DNA of 64,000 bases from JACDHG01 sp963815295 (GCA_963815295.1 CAWFFZ010000008.1:434001-498000); one strand, 5' to 3'. Counted from the first letter of the stretch, positions 35,311-45,637 are shown. The notes: generated from the sequence alone by a model not told the origin. Made by a program: numbers and translations.

Positions 35311-36513
35311 CTACGTCTGGTCTTCGCCCCGGGTGGAAGTCTCTTGCTCGGGGTTGCTTGCCTTCGAGGTCGGCGTTGGCGCATCGTCGCCGCTTCCGAA
35401 CGTCGCCACGAGGTCTCGTAGCTGAGCGAGCTGGGCGACGATGCCGTCGCGGCGCTTCTGCAGCGCCTCGACCTCGGCCCGCACGGCCGCATGCTGGCGC
35501 TCGGCATCCGCGTTGGCGTTGGCGACAATCTGCTCGGCCTGCTTGCGAGCAGCCACCACCATCTGCTCCCCCTCGCGACGCGACCGCAGGAGCGACTTCT
35601 CGCTCTCGGCGGTTGCCTGCTCCCGGTGCCGGGTCGCCGCCGCCATCGCTTCGCGGGCGCGGTCCTCTGCGCTCTTGGCCCGCGCCTCTGCCTCTTCGAC
35701 CAGTCGTGCCGTCTCTTCGGTGGCTGAGGAGTGCCGCTCGGACGCCTCCTTGGTGAGGCGTTCCTTCTCGACGGCCAGCATCCGGCGGGACTCCATCGCC
35801 TCGCGGTCGGCGGCCGCGCGGGCCTGTTCGGTCTCGCGCTTGGCGCTGGTGCGCAGGGCGTTCGTCTCCTGCTGCGCCGCGAGCCTCAGCTGCTCGGCCT
35901 CACGGGTGGCGGACGCCAGGATGTCAGCAGCCTCGGCCCTCGCAAGGTCGCGGTCCGTCCCGGCCTCGGCCATCATCGACGCTCGCCGCTCCTCGATCTC
36001 CTGCAGCTGGACGGTGCGGATGTCGGAGGCTTCCTTGTCAGCGTCGGCTTTCAAGGCCGTGGCCTCGCGAAGAACCCGCGCGCGCGACTCGTCGGCAGCG
36101 GCGTGGGCGCTCGCCAGGACGGTGTTGGCTTGCTCCTCCGCGAGCCGGAGCATGGCGGCAGCGTGGCTGCCAAGACCGGCATACGTCGGATTTCCCTGCT
36201 CGGCGACGAGGGACTCGAGCTCTGACACGCGCCGACGTAGCTCTTGCAGCTCGTCGTGCGCTGCGCGACGCTCAGCCTCGTGATGGGCCAGCCAGGCATC
36301 GACGGCACCCTTGTCGTAGCCACCACGGCGTACGACCGTGAAGACCGGCACGGCGTCGGCGCCGGACGGTGCGGCCGGACCCGCTGAAGACGGGCTGACC
36401 GCGGGGAACTGCTGCGTCTCGGCCTCGGCGCGTTGCACGTCGCCGTCGTCGGGCTGCGTCGAAGCCGGGTCGTCGAAGATGGACAGCCCCTGGCGGGTGG
36501 TCTTGTCAGTCAT
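35311..36513 (-). CDS. DivIVA-like/Scy-FilP type coiled-coil protein
   Basis: A 400-residue, nearly all-helical protein. After a disordered Pro/Ser/Ala-rich start, a short DivIVA-like segment (VVRRGGYDKGAVDAWLAHHE, about residues 59-78) is followed by a long coiled coil rich in Ala, Glu and Arg up to about residue 375, and a short acidic tail. Streptomyces Scy and FilP (polar-growth and cytoskeletal scaffolds) have this shape, and in S. coelicolor they lie, as I recall, next to the same epimerase/thiolase genes. It lies 39 nt after ccr, so it is probably in that operon. Confidence 0.78.
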   Translation of the reverse strand: MTDKTTRQGLSIFDDPASTQPDDGDVQRAEAETQQFPAVSPSSAGPAAPSGADAVPVFTVVRRGGYDKGAVDAWLAHHEAERRAAHDELQELRRRVSELESLVAEQGNPTYAGLGSHAAAMLRLAEEQANTVLASAHAAADESRARVLREATALKADADKEASDIRTVQLQEIEERRASMMAEAGTDRDLARAEAADILASATREAEQLRLAAQQETNALRTSAKRETEQARAAADREAMESRRMLAVEKERLTKEASERHSSATEETARLVEEAEARAKSAEDRAREAMAAATRHREQATAESEKSLLRSRREGEQMVVAARKQAEQIVANANADAERQHAAVRAEVEALQKRRDGIVAQLAQLRDLVATFGSGDDAPTPTSKASNPEQETSTRGEDQT

Positions 36514-36552
36514 GATTCCGGTTGTACCCCATTCGTCGAGAGTGCGGATGCG

Positions 36553-37890
36553 CTATGTCCCTCGGAAACGGTTGATCGCCTCGAGGTGCGATTCACGCTT
36601 GGCGTGATCTCGCACGCCGAGCCCTTCTTCTGGTGCCAAGCACAGTACCCCGACCTTCCCCTGATGGAGGTTTCGGTGCACCTCCCACGCCGCTTGACCT
36701 GTCTGGTCCAGCGGATAGGTCTTGCTGAGCGTCGGATGCACCAAGCCCTTGCTGATCAGCCGGTTGGCCTCCCACGCCTCACGGTAGTTCGCGAAGTGTG
36801 AGCCGATGATCCGCTTGAGGTGCATCCAGAGGTAGCGGTTGTCGTACTCGTGCAGGAAGCCTGACGTCGACGCGCAGGTAACGATCGTGCCGCCACGGCG
36901 GGCGACGAAGGTGGATGCTCCGAACGTCTCGCGCCCTGGATGCTCGAACACGATGTCGGGGTCGTCACCGCCGGTCAGCTCCCTGATCTTGGCGCCGAAC
37001 CGTCGCCACTCCGACTGGTCCTGGGTGTGCTCGTCCCGCCAGAAGGCATACCCCTCGGCCCGACGATCGATGATCAGGTCGGCCCCCATCGAGCGGCAGA
37101 GGTCGGCCTTGTCGTCCGAGGAGACGACGCAGACCGGGATCGCGCCGCCGTTGACTGCGAACTGTGTTGCATACGAGCCCAGGCCACCGGAAGCGCCCCA
37201 GATCAGCACGGTGTCGCCCTGCTTCATGTCAGCGCCGTTTCGGGAGACGAGCTGGCGGTATGCCGTCGAGTTCACCAGCCCAGGGCAGGCCGCCTCCTCC
37301 CACGTCAGGTGGGCGGGCTTAGGCATCAGCTGGTTGGACTTGACAAGGGCCAGCTCCGCAAGCCCGCCGAAGTTCGTCTCGAAACCCCAGATCCGCTGCT
37401 CGGGATCGAGCATCGTGTCGTTGTGCCCATCGGGGCTCTCGAGCTCGACCGACAGGCAGTGGGCCACAACCTCGTCGCCAGGTGACCAGGTGTGCACCCC
37501 CGGCCCGGTCTGGAGGACGACGCCGGCGAGGTCGGACCCGACCACGTGATAGGGCAGGTCGTGGCGCTTCGAGAGCGGAGACAGCTGCCCGTACCGCTCG
37601 AGGAACGTGAAAGTCGCGACTGGTTCGAAGATGCTCGTCCAGACCGTGTTGTAGTTGATGCTGGACGCCATCACGGCGACCAGGGCCTCACCCGGTCCGA
37701 GCTGGGGGGTCGCGACTTCGTCGAGGTGCAAGCTCGAGCGGGGGTCTTTCTCGGGGGACTCGAGACCCTCGAACATGTCGACCTCGTCCTGGCGCACTGT
37801 GACTCCGCGGTATGACGAAGGCACCGGCAGGGCAGCGAAGTCGTCTGCGCTCGCATCCATGGCGAGGATCGCGTCCAGGATCTGTCTCAC
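36553..37890 (-). CDS. ccr: Crotonyl-CoA carboxylase/reductase
   Basis: Medium-chain dehydrogenase/reductase enzyme that reduces and carboxylates crotonyl-CoA with NADPH and CO2 to ethylmalonyl-CoA, the marker step of the ethylmalonyl-CoA pathway. The 445 residues show the Ccr start (PSSYRGVTVRQDEVDMF), SINYNTVWTSIFEP (with the Asn expected in the CO2 pocket), WGFETNFGG with Phe-Glu, the cofactor motif LIWGASGGLGSYATQF, and FEHPGRETFGASTFVARRGG. It starts with GTG at 37890 after GAGAGGGG, 29 nt downstream of the epimerase gene. Confidence 0.96.
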   Translation of the reverse strand: MRQILDAILAMDASADDFAALPVPSSYRGVTVRQDEVDMFEGLESPEKDPRSSLHLDEVATPQLGPGEALVAVMASSINYNTVWTSIFEPVATFTFLERYGQLSPLSKRHDLPYHVVGSDLAGVVLQTGPGVHTWSPGDEVVAHCLSVELESPDGHNDTMLDPEQRIWGFETNFGGLAELALVKSNQLMPKPAHLTWEEAACPGLVNSTAYRQLVSRNGADMKQGDTVLIWGASGGLGSYATQFAVNGGAIPVCVVSSDDKADLCRSMGADLIIDRRAEGYAFWRDEHTQDQSEWRRFGAKIRELTGGDDPDIVFEHPGRETFGASTFVARRGGTIVTCASTSGFLHEYDNRYLWMHLKRIIGSHFANYREAWEANRLISKGLVHPTLSKTYPLDQTGQAAWEVHRNLHQGKVGVLCLAPEEGLGVRDHAKRESHLEAINRFRGT

Positions 37891-37919
37891 GGCCGCCCCT
37901 CTCTCGCGCGAAATCTATC

Positions 37920-38360
37920 TCAGTCGGAGGCTGGTTCGACCAGCTCCACCAAGACGCCGCCGGCGTCCTTGGGGTGGATGAAGTTCGTCTTGCTGCCTGC
38001 CGTACCGCGGCGTGGCTCGTCATACACCAGCCGCATCCCCAGCTCACGCACGGCAGCCATGGCCTCGTCGATGCTCGTGACCCGGTAGGCGACCTGCTGG
38101 ACTCCGGGGCCAGCCCGGCGCAGGAACTTCCCGATCGTCGAGTCCGGCGAAAGGGGGGCGAGCAGCTGAAGACAGGTGTCGGAGCTCCCGATGGCGATCA
38201 TGGCCTCGTGCACGCCCTGCTCCTCGTTGACCTCCTGATGGACCAGTCGGAAGCCGAACTTGTCGCGGTAGAACGCGATCGCGGCGTCCAGGTCAGGCAC
38301 CGCGATGCCCACATGGTCCACGGCAATGATCAGGCCGGACGGGAATCCCGAGGTGCTCAT
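37920..38360 (-). CDS. mce: Methylmalonyl-CoA/ethylmalonyl-CoA epimerase
   Basis: Vicinal-oxygen-chelate metalloenzyme of 146 residues that interconverts (R) and (S) forms of methylmalonyl- and ethylmalonyl-CoA, needed between Ccr and MeaA. The metal ligands are visible: His in VDHVGIAVPDLDAAIAFY, Gln/Glu in QLLAPLSPDSTIGKFL, His or Gln in GPGVQQVAYRV, and the C-terminal Glu in VLVELVEP. ATG at 38360; the longer open frame upstream is not homologous. First gene of the operon with ccr. The gap to the divergent gene (38361-38578) shows no clear element. Confidence 0.95.
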   Translation of the reverse strand: MSTSGFPSGLIIAVDHVGIAVPDLDAAIAFYRDKFGFRLVHQEVNEEQGVHEAMIAIGSSDTCLQLLAPLSPDSTIGKFLRRAGPGVQQVAYRVTSIDEAMAAVRELGMRLVYDEPRRGTAGSKTNFIHPKDAGGVLVELVEPASD

Positions 38361-38578
38361 CCCCCCATCGTCGCGGACGGCGAAGAGACGCTCCAGCAGG
38401 TGTGACGGGTTCGACAGCAGACCCTTGCCCGAGCCAGGCGAGTCCTTGACCTGCTCCCGCCCGCGTGCGAGCCTGACGCACGTCGCGGGCACCGACCCGG
38501 CCATATGCACGGACCACCACGCAGGCACCGACCCGCCGGTCCGTACCGACGCCCCAATGGGGCGAGGAGGCCTGACTG

Positions 38579-38950
38579 ATGACCCCGCACGACCCGCTCA
38601 GCTTCGGACGCGCCGCTCCGACGGTCGCCGTCTCCGACATCGACCGCGCCGTGGCGTTCTACGTCGATCGGCTCGGCATGCAGGTGGACTTCACGAACGG
38701 CGACCCGGTCGGCTTCGTGATCCTCGTGCGCGATGCGGCCGAGGTGCACCTCACCCTCAGTCCCGGCCACCGGGGCAGCGGTCGCAACGTCATGCACCTG
38801 ATCGTGACGGACGCTCGACGCCTGCACGACGACCTCGTCGCCGGCGGCGCCCGCATTGTCAAGGGGCTGCGGGACGAGGACTACGGCCTTCGTGACTTCG
38901 TCGTGGCAGACCCCGACGGCAACCGGATCGACATCGGCCAGGAGCTCTGA
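38579..38950 (+). CDS. VOC/glyoxalase family protein
   Basis: A 123-residue vicinal-oxygen-chelate protein of the type found in bleomycin-resistance and glyoxalase I relatives. The two beta-alpha-beta modules are TVAVSDIDRAVAFYVDRLGM and VMHLIVTDARRLHDDLVAGG, with EVHLTLSPGH and the terminal FVVADPDGNRIDIGQ. Substrate unknown. It is divergent from mce and may share its control region, but is not obviously part of the pathway. Confidence 0.8.
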   Translation: MTPHDPLSFGRAAPTVAVSDIDRAVAFYVDRLGMQVDFTNGDPVGFVILVRDAAEVHLTLSPGHRGSGRNVMHLIVTDARRLHDDLVAGGARIVKGLRDEDYGLRDFVVADPDGNRIDIGQEL

Positions 38951-39065
38951 CGAGCCGCTCGGACGGCAAGGTGTGACGTGTTCGACAGACCGTCCGGCCG
39001 CTCGCCGTTCCGCCGCGAGGGGGCGCTGGGTAGGGTTCAGAGCAAGGTTTCAGTGAGGAGGACCG

Positions 39066-40252
<1,187 letters not shown>

Positions 40253-40256
<4 letters not shown>

Positions 40257-41266
40257 CGGAGGCTGCTGCCGAGGCTGGTGGCGTGCCGTCGGGGCGAGGC
40301 GTCGGGCGACGGACGTCGCGTGGCCAGCGCGAGGTGGCCGAGCTCGTCGAGCGCGCCCAGCAGGGCGATCCTCGTGCGGTGGCCAGGCTGATCTCGCTGG
40401 TCGAGGACGCGTCGCCGCTGCTGCGCGAGGTAGCCGAGCGGCTCACCCCGCACACCGGACACGCACAGATCGTCGGCGTCACCGGATCCCCCGGGGTCGG
40501 TAAGTCGACCTCGACGTCGGCGTTGGTCAAGACCATGCGGGCGGTCGGCAAGCGAGTCGGCATCCTCGCCGTCGACCCGTCGTCGCCGTTCTCCGGCGGT
40601 GCGCTGCTCGGCGATCGAGTCCGGATGCAGGACCACGCGACGGATAGCGGCGTCTACATCCGGTCGATGGCAAGCCGCGGCCATCTCGGCGGGCTGGCCT
40701 GGGCAACCCCGCAGGCCCTGCGGGTGCTCGACGCCGCGGGCTGCGACGTGGTCGTGGTCGAGACCGTGGGGGTCGGGCAGTCAGAGGTCGAGATCGCTGG
40801 TCTCGCCGATACAACTCTGGTGCTGCTGGCACCGGGCATGGGCGACGGCATCCAGGCGGCGAAAGCGGGCATCCTCGAGATCGGCGACGTGTACGTCGTC
40901 AACAAGGCCGACCGAGACGGCGCCGACCAGGTCGTCCGCGATCTCAGGGCCGTCATCAGCCTTGGCGGCCAACCCGGCGAATGGCGTGCCCCGATCGTGA
41001 AGACCGTGGCGCAGACCGGCGAGGGCATCGATGACCTCGTGGCCGCCATCGAGAAGCACCGCGAGATGCTGGAGTCGTCGGGCGAGCTCACGGCGCGTCG
41101 CGAGCGCCGTGCCCGCGACGAGATCGAAGCGATCGCGGTCACCACGCTCCGCGCCCGATTCGCCGACCTGCATGGCCACGCCGACCTCGACGCCCTGGCG
41201 GCCGACGTGGTTGCCGGCGTTCAGGACCCCTACAGCGCTGCCGATGCGCTCGTCGCGGCCCTATAG
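40253..41266 (+). CDS. meaB: B12-mutase chaperone GTPase MeaB
   Basis: G3E-family GTPase that guards adenosylcobalamin loading and protects MCM-type mutases from inactivation. Walker A is GVTGSPGVGKSTSTSAL, followed by AVDPSSPFSGGALLGDRVRMQ, the switch region IRSMASRGHLGGLAWAT, the VVETVGVGQSE loop and the guanine-binding NKAD. GTG at 40253 overlaps the thiolase stop and gives 337 residues; the longer upstream frame is inside thiolase. It probably serves MeaA and IcmA here. Confidence 0.95.
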
Positions 41267-41389
41267 TGGTTACGGCGCGCCTCACCAGCCACAGCAATCC
41301 CATGCGTTAGACAAGAATCGGGCCAAGCTGCACCCTGGGCGCTTTCATCGGCGTCGCGGGAATGGGTGCTCCGATCGAGAGGAGGCCGG

Positions 41390-41557
41390 GTGACCGACGT
41401 TGCCAAGAAGAGCGTCCTGTTCCTCGTCCTCGCGTTCGCGGCGTACTACCTGCTGACCGAGCCGGCGAACGCAGCCGATGCGATCAAGGGTGCCATCGGC
41501 GCGGTCGTGACTGCGTTCGAGCAGCTGATGGAGTTCCTCTCCGAGCTTGCCAACTAA
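41390..41557 (+). CDS. Small membrane protein
   Basis: 55 residues: one transmembrane helix near the start (SVLFLVLAFAAYYLL) and a second, amphipathic one (AIKGAIGAVVTAFEQLMEFL). The GTG at 41390 follows GAGAGGAGG, a strong ribosome site, which argues the ORF is real; a frame continuation upstream to 41366 is not needed. It is followed 6 nt later by the PH-domain gene and is likely co-transcribed. Function unknown. Confidence 0.6.
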   Translation: MTDVAKKSVLFLVLAFAAYYLLTEPANAADAIKGAIGAVVTAFEQLMEFLSELAN

Positions 41558-41563
41558 CCGGCT

Positions 41564-42085
41564 ATGCCCGGCTGGCTGCGGCGGACGTTCGCTGACCCTC
41601 AGATCGAGTCGCATCTGCTGCTCGACGAGGGTGAGGTCGTCATCGACGAGGTTCGCCACCATTGGATCGCCTACACGCGTCCGGTCGTGGAACTGCTCGC
41701 CGCGCTCGTGTTCTTTGTCGTCTTCCTGAACAGCTCGGTCGAGATCGGCTGGCTGCCATTCTTGATCGCGTGGGCGCTGCTGCTGCACGCCGGCTGGCGC
41801 GCACTCAACGCGAACATGGACCGCTTCGTCGTCACGAATATGCGCGTCTTCCGGATCAGAGGCGTCTTCGCTCGGAAGCTCGCCACGATGCCGATCTCCC
41901 GTATCCTCGACATCACCGTAGAGAAGCCGTTCATCGGCCGGCTTCTCAACTACGGCCACTTCGTCTTCGAGTCGGCGGCCCAGGAGCAAGGCCTGAGGAC
42001 CATCAGGTACGTCGGCTCGCCCGACGAACGCGACCTGACGATCCAGCGCGTGGTGCAGCGCTCGGGTCTGCGGCGCACAGCCTGA
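41564..42085 (+). CDS. Bacterial PH-domain membrane protein
   Basis: 173 residues with two close transmembrane helices (VELLAALVFFVVFL and LPFLIAWALLLHAG) and a C-terminal bacterial PH domain beginning DRFVVTNMRVFRIRGVFARK. The sequence TMPISRILDITVEKPFIGRLLNYGHFVFES is typical of the YdbS/YdbT type. A role in membrane stress or bacteriocin tolerance has been suggested for some members. Only the domain call is firm. Confidence 0.85.
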   Translation: MPGWLRRTFADPQIESHLLLDEGEVVIDEVRHHWIAYTRPVVELLAALVFFVVFLNSSVEIGWLPFLIAWALLLHAGWRALNANMDRFVVTNMRVFRIRGVFARKLATMPISRILDITVEKPFIGRLLNYGHFVFESAAQEQGLRTIRYVGSPDERDLTIQRVVQRSGLRRTA

Positions 42086-42119
42086 GCTGACCACAGCGAC
42101 ACGCGGATAGGGTCAGCAC

Positions 42120-42626
42120 ATGGCCCGCCATACGCCGTTGTCGTTCGACCCGATCGACGAGGCTGCCCGGCAATGGGGCCTGCGCTGGGACGGCGTGCCC
42201 CAGATGCGTGCGGTGACGAGCCTGATGCGGGTCCAGCAACTGGTGCTGGCCGAGCTCGACGAGCTGCTCCGACCACATGCACTGACCTTCGCCCGCTACG
42301 AAGCGCTAGTGCTCCTGACGTTCTCGAAACGGGGAGCGCTGCCGCTGGGCAAGATGGGCGAGCGGCTGCAGGTGCATCCGACGTCCGTCACGTCGATCAT
42401 CGACCGGCTCGAGACGTCGGGTCTGGTCGTACGTCGTGCGCACCCCACCGACGGGCGCGCCACGCTGGCCGAGATCACGCAGCCAGGTCGAGACCTGGTC
42501 GAGAAGGCCACCGCCGACCTGGTTGCGGCGCGCTTCGGGCTTGGTGCCTTGGCGACGGAGGATCTCGAGTCCCTGTCGAGCCTGCTCCGCCCGGTCCGGC
42601 TCTCCGCCGGCGACTTCACCGAGTAG
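42120..42626 (+). CDS. MarR-family transcriptional regulator
   Basis: 168 residues with a winged helix-turn-helix (FAR-YEALVLLTF, MGERLQVHPTSVTSIIDRLE, then the wing VVRRAHPTDGRATLAEITQPG) and a C-terminal dimerising helix. Ligand unknown. The 20-bp palindrome before icmA, 900 bp away, is a possible target, but no link is shown. It is followed by the minus-strand secreted-protein gene (convergent). Confidence 0.87.
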   Translation: MARHTPLSFDPIDEAARQWGLRWDGVPQMRAVTSLMRVQQLVLAELDELLRPHALTFARYEALVLLTFSKRGALPLGKMGERLQVHPTSVTSIIDRLETSGLVVRRAHPTDGRATLAEITQPGRDLVEKATADLVAARFGLGALATEDLESLSSLLRPVRLSAGDFTE

Positions 42627-42662
42627 GCATGGCCGCCGACGATAGGACCGTCCAAACAAGGC

Positions 42663-43370
42663 TTAGAGCCGGTCGAGCCGGACGTTGCCGATTCTGCCGA
42701 TTGGCGACGCGCACGCCGCTCCCCAGGTGGCGACGACCGTCCCGCCGCACGCCCTGAACCCTGTTTCGTAACCGATGCTGCTTCCATTGATCTTCAACGC
42801 GCAGGAGTCTTCGCAGGTGATACCTGTCACCCGAAACACGCCGTTGCTGTTCGTGACGTCGAGCCCTTCCACGGTGGTGATGTCAGCGCTGTCTCGGCTG
42901 GTGACCCGGGCACCAGCCACGGGGTTGCCTGTGGCCGCATTGACGACAATGCCACGGATGAATGCAGGATTGGCCCAGACCGGGCCGACGTGTGCATGCG
43001 GGCCATAGGTTGTTGCGAAACCAGGCGTCGGCTGGACCACTGCGGGCGAGGCGCCCCCGACGTAACCGCCCTGATAGTTGCCTGCTACGACACGCACGTA
43101 GTACTCGTCATCGGGAGAAGGACCCGCATCCAGGCTGAAGGCGCCGGTGCTGTTGGTCACGTCGCTGTCCACGACCGGTCCCACACCGGACGAGGTGACC
43201 TCGCGGAGCTGGATTGTCATGTTTGCGACCCCTGGATGTGAGCCCACCGTGCCGTCCACCAGCCGGCCGGTCAGGGGATCGGCGGCATTGGCGGCAGGGA
43301 TCTGGCTCAGACCTGTGAGTACCAGCGCGGCCACAGCGCCGACTGCGAAAGAACTAAACAAACGGTGCAT
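42663..43370 (-). CDS. Secreted protein with carboxypeptidase-regulatory-like domains
   Basis: 235 residues after ATG 43370: a signal peptide (FAVGAVAALVLTGLSQIPAANA) and then two beta-sandwich repeats of the CarboxypepD_reg type, each with the -GTV-/-TGAFSLDAG- and -VNAATGNPVAGARVTSRD- patterns that end -NSNGVFRVTG-. Four Cys lie near the end (ITCEDSCALKI, RACGGT, AACASPI). A cell-surface or extracellular adhesion role is possible. Divergent from icmA, with the 20-bp palindrome between. Confidence 0.75.
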   Translation of the reverse strand: MHRLFSSFAVGAVAALVLTGLSQIPAANAADPLTGRLVDGTVGSHPGVANMTIQLREVTSSGVGPVVDSDVTNSTGAFSLDAGPSPDDEYYVRVVAGNYQGGYVGGASPAVVQPTPGFATTYGPHAHVGPVWANPAFIRGIVVNAATGNPVAGARVTSRDSADITTVEGLDVTNSNGVFRVTGITCEDSCALKINGSSIGYETGFRACGGTVVATWGAACASPIGRIGNVRLDRL

Positions 43371-43525
43371 GAAAGCCTCAAAGGGTCGATCTGATCGGGG
43401 CTTGCAGCATCGCACGCAAACCCGTGGCGTCCCGGCCGATTGACAACTTTGACCGGCAGCTCGAGGGCATCCGGCACCAGTCGTCCGCCGGCTGGCTTGG
43501 CCGGTGGCGGCTCTCGTCGTACCAT

Positions 43526-43545
43526 TTAGTTGGACGTCCAACTAA
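43526..43545. promoter_or_regulatory. Perfect 20-bp palindromic operator candidate
   Basis: TTAGTTGGACGTCCAACTAA is a perfect inverted repeat 73 bp before the icmA start and 155 bp from the divergent start. Such symmetry with A/T ends fits a TetR- or MarR-type repressor site, which often control acyl-CoA genes. Confidence 0.7.
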
Positions 43546-43618
43546 TTGCGGGACGCTGGACCTCCCGGTTGCGAGCCACCGGACGAGAGCCCAGCCGCAC
43601 CGAGCGGAGGCAGCACGC

Positions 43619-45370
43619 ATGACCGATCCCTACGACATCGACGCGGGCAGGGCGCGCTGGCAGCAGCGCTACGACGCGTCGAGGGTTCGCGAGGCCGACT
43701 TCACGACGCTGTCCGGCGTCGAGGTCGAGCCCGTCTACGGGCCTCCCGAAGGCAGCGAATACCCAGGATTCGAGCGGATCGGCTGGCCGGGGGAGTTCCC
43801 GTTCACACGCGGGCTCTACTCGACGGGATATCGCGGGCGCACCTGGACGATCCGGCAGTTCGCGGGATTCGGCAACGCCAGGCAGACCAACGAGCGCTAC
43901 AAGATGATCCTCGGCCACGGCGGTGGCGGCTTGTCGGTCGCGTTCGACATGCCGACCCTGATGGGCCGTGACAGTGACGATCCGCAGGCGCTGGGCGAGG
44001 TCGGCCACTGTGGCGTGGCGATCGACACGGCAGCCGACATGGAGACGCTGTTCGACGGGATCCGCCTCGACGAGGTCACGACATCAATGACGATCTCGGG
44101 GCCGGCCGTGCCGATCTTTTGCATGTACCTCGTCGCGGCGGAGCGACAGGGAGCCGACCTCGGCAAGCTCAACGGAACCCTTCAGACCGATATCTTCAAG
44201 GAATACATCGCCCAGAAGGAATGGCTGTTCGGGCCCGAGCCGCACCTGCGCCTCATCGGCGACCTGATGGAGTACTGCGCCCACGACATCCCGGCATACA
44301 AGCCACTGTCGGTGTCGGGCTACCACATTCGTGAGGCTGGCTCGACCGCCGCCCAGGAGCTGGCGTTCACCCTCGCCGACGGGTTCGGGTATGTCGAGCT
44401 GGGCCTTTCGCGCGGCCTCGACATCGAGAGGTTCGCCCCCGGGCTGTCCTTCTTCTTCGACGCCCACGTCGACTTCTTCGAGGAGATCGCGAAGTTCCGT
44501 GCTGCGAGGCGCATCTGGGCGCGCTGGATGCGCGACGTTTACGGCGCCAAAACTGAGAAGGCGCAGTCACTGAGGTTCCACACGCAGACGGCGGGTGTCT
44601 CGCTCACCGCCCAGCAGCCTTACAACAACGTCGTCCGCACTGCTGTCGAGGCATTGTCGGCTGTGCTCGCGGGCACGAACTCGCTCCACACCAACGCCCT
44701 CGACGAGACGCTCGCACTCCCCACCGAGCAGGCAGCCGAGATCGCGATGCGCACCCAGCACGTCTTGATGGAGGAGACCGGGGTTGCCAACGTCGCCGAT
44801 CCTCTCGGCGGTTCGTGGTACGTCGAAGCACTCACCGACCGGATCGAGGCCGAAGCGACCGCGATCTTCGACAAAATCCTGCAGATCGGCGGCTCGCCGA
44901 TGAGGGCAGCTGACACCGAGGCCCTCGCGGAGGAAGTCCGCGCCCGGAGCGCCGACCACACGATCGGGCATTGGCCGATGACCGCCGGCATCCTGCGCGG
45001 CATCGAGGATGGCTGGTTCATGGCAGAGATCGCCGAAGCCGCGTTCCAGTACCAGACCGCGCTGGAGAAGGACGAGAAGCTTGTCGTCGGCGTCAACTGT
45101 CATACCCCGACAGTGAGTGGCGAGCTGGAGATCATGCGGGTCTCGCACGAGGTCGAAGTCGACCAGGTGCAGGAGCTGTCCGTGCGTCGTACGTCGCGTG
45201 ACCAGCCGGCCGTCGAGGCCGCCCTCGCGAAGATGGTGGCTGTCTCACGTACAGACGCCAACATGATTCCCGCCATGCTGGACGCCGCGCGCGTCGAGGC
45301 TTCACTCGGCGAGATCTGCGACGCCCTGCGAGGCGAGTGGGGCGAGTACAGGGAGCCCGCCCGCTTCTGA
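43619..45370 (+). CDS. icmA: Isobutyryl-CoA mutase large subunit (IcmA-type, methylmalonyl-CoA mutase family)
   Basis: Large subunit of the adenosylcobalamin enzyme that interconverts isobutyryl-CoA and n-butyryl-CoA. Across 583 residues it matches my memory of Streptomyces IcmA: RDADFTTLSG-like EADFTTLSGVEVEPVYG, RTWTIRQFAGFGNARQTNERY, DMPTLMGRDSDDPQALGEVG, HTQTAGVSLTAQQPYNNVVR and NSLHTNALDETLALP. There is no B12-binding domain; the cofactor domain is on the small subunit IcmB, which is not encoded in this window. A GGAGG lies before ATG 43619. An MCM-like or 2-hydroxyisobutyryl-CoA activity would need checking. Confidence 0.87.
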   Translation: MTDPYDIDAGRARWQQRYDASRVREADFTTLSGVEVEPVYGPPEGSEYPGFERIGWPGEFPFTRGLYSTGYRGRTWTIRQFAGFGNARQTNERYKMILGHGGGGLSVAFDMPTLMGRDSDDPQALGEVGHCGVAIDTAADMETLFDGIRLDEVTTSMTISGPAVPIFCMYLVAAERQGADLGKLNGTLQTDIFKEYIAQKEWLFGPEPHLRLIGDLMEYCAHDIPAYKPLSVSGYHIREAGSTAAQELAFTLADGFGYVELGLSRGLDIERFAPGLSFFFDAHVDFFEEIAKFRAARRIWARWMRDVYGAKTEKAQSLRFHTQTAGVSLTAQQPYNNVVRTAVEALSAVLAGTNSLHTNALDETLALPTEQAAEIAMRTQHVLMEETGVANVADPLGGSWYVEALTDRIEAEATAIFDKILQIGGSPMRAADTEALAEEVRARSADHTIGHWPMTAGILRGIEDGWFMAEIAEAAFQYQTALEKDEKLVVGVNCHTPTVSGELEIMRVSHEVEVDQVQELSVRRTSRDQPAVEAALAKMVAVSRTDANMIPAMLDAARVEASLGEICDALRGEWGEYREPARF

Positions 45371-45416
45371 GAACACGTCGGTCGAGCCGTCCACGTCGGT
45401 CGTGCTCTCCCACGAT

Positions 45417-45637
45417 GGTCGAGCTTGTCGAGCCCGGTGCTCGCTCTGGCACGGTTCCGTTGGCGGCCGGCGGTTCGGCTCGTGATGGAAGAGCGCAGCA
45501 ACGCCGGAAGTGGCGCTGCTCGTTGCGTCGCGCCGGCGACTGCGGGCAGATATCCCGGCGGTCGAGCTCCCCCGCGGCGGTCGAGCTGCCCCGCGGCGGC
45601 CGAGCTTGCCGAGACCCCGGTGATCTCGACAAGCTCG
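45417..45637. repeat. Short repeats and inverted repeat upstream of the HNH gene
   Basis: In the 397-nt gap after icmA, GGTCGAGCTTGTCGAG occurs at 45417-45432. Three near-identical 19-bp units follow at 45557, 45576 and 45595. The third runs into an inverted repeat of 14 bp with one mismatch (45601-45614 and 45624-45637, loop of 9 nt). Such TCGAGCTTGTCGAGA-type repeats are, from memory, scattered in Nocardioides and related genomes. No gene is supported in the gap. Confidence 0.7.

Noticed and set aside
43440..43470. TTGACA at 43440 as a -35 box for icmA
   Set aside because: No -10-like hexamer lies 16-19 nt downstream, and it is about 175 nt from the start codon.
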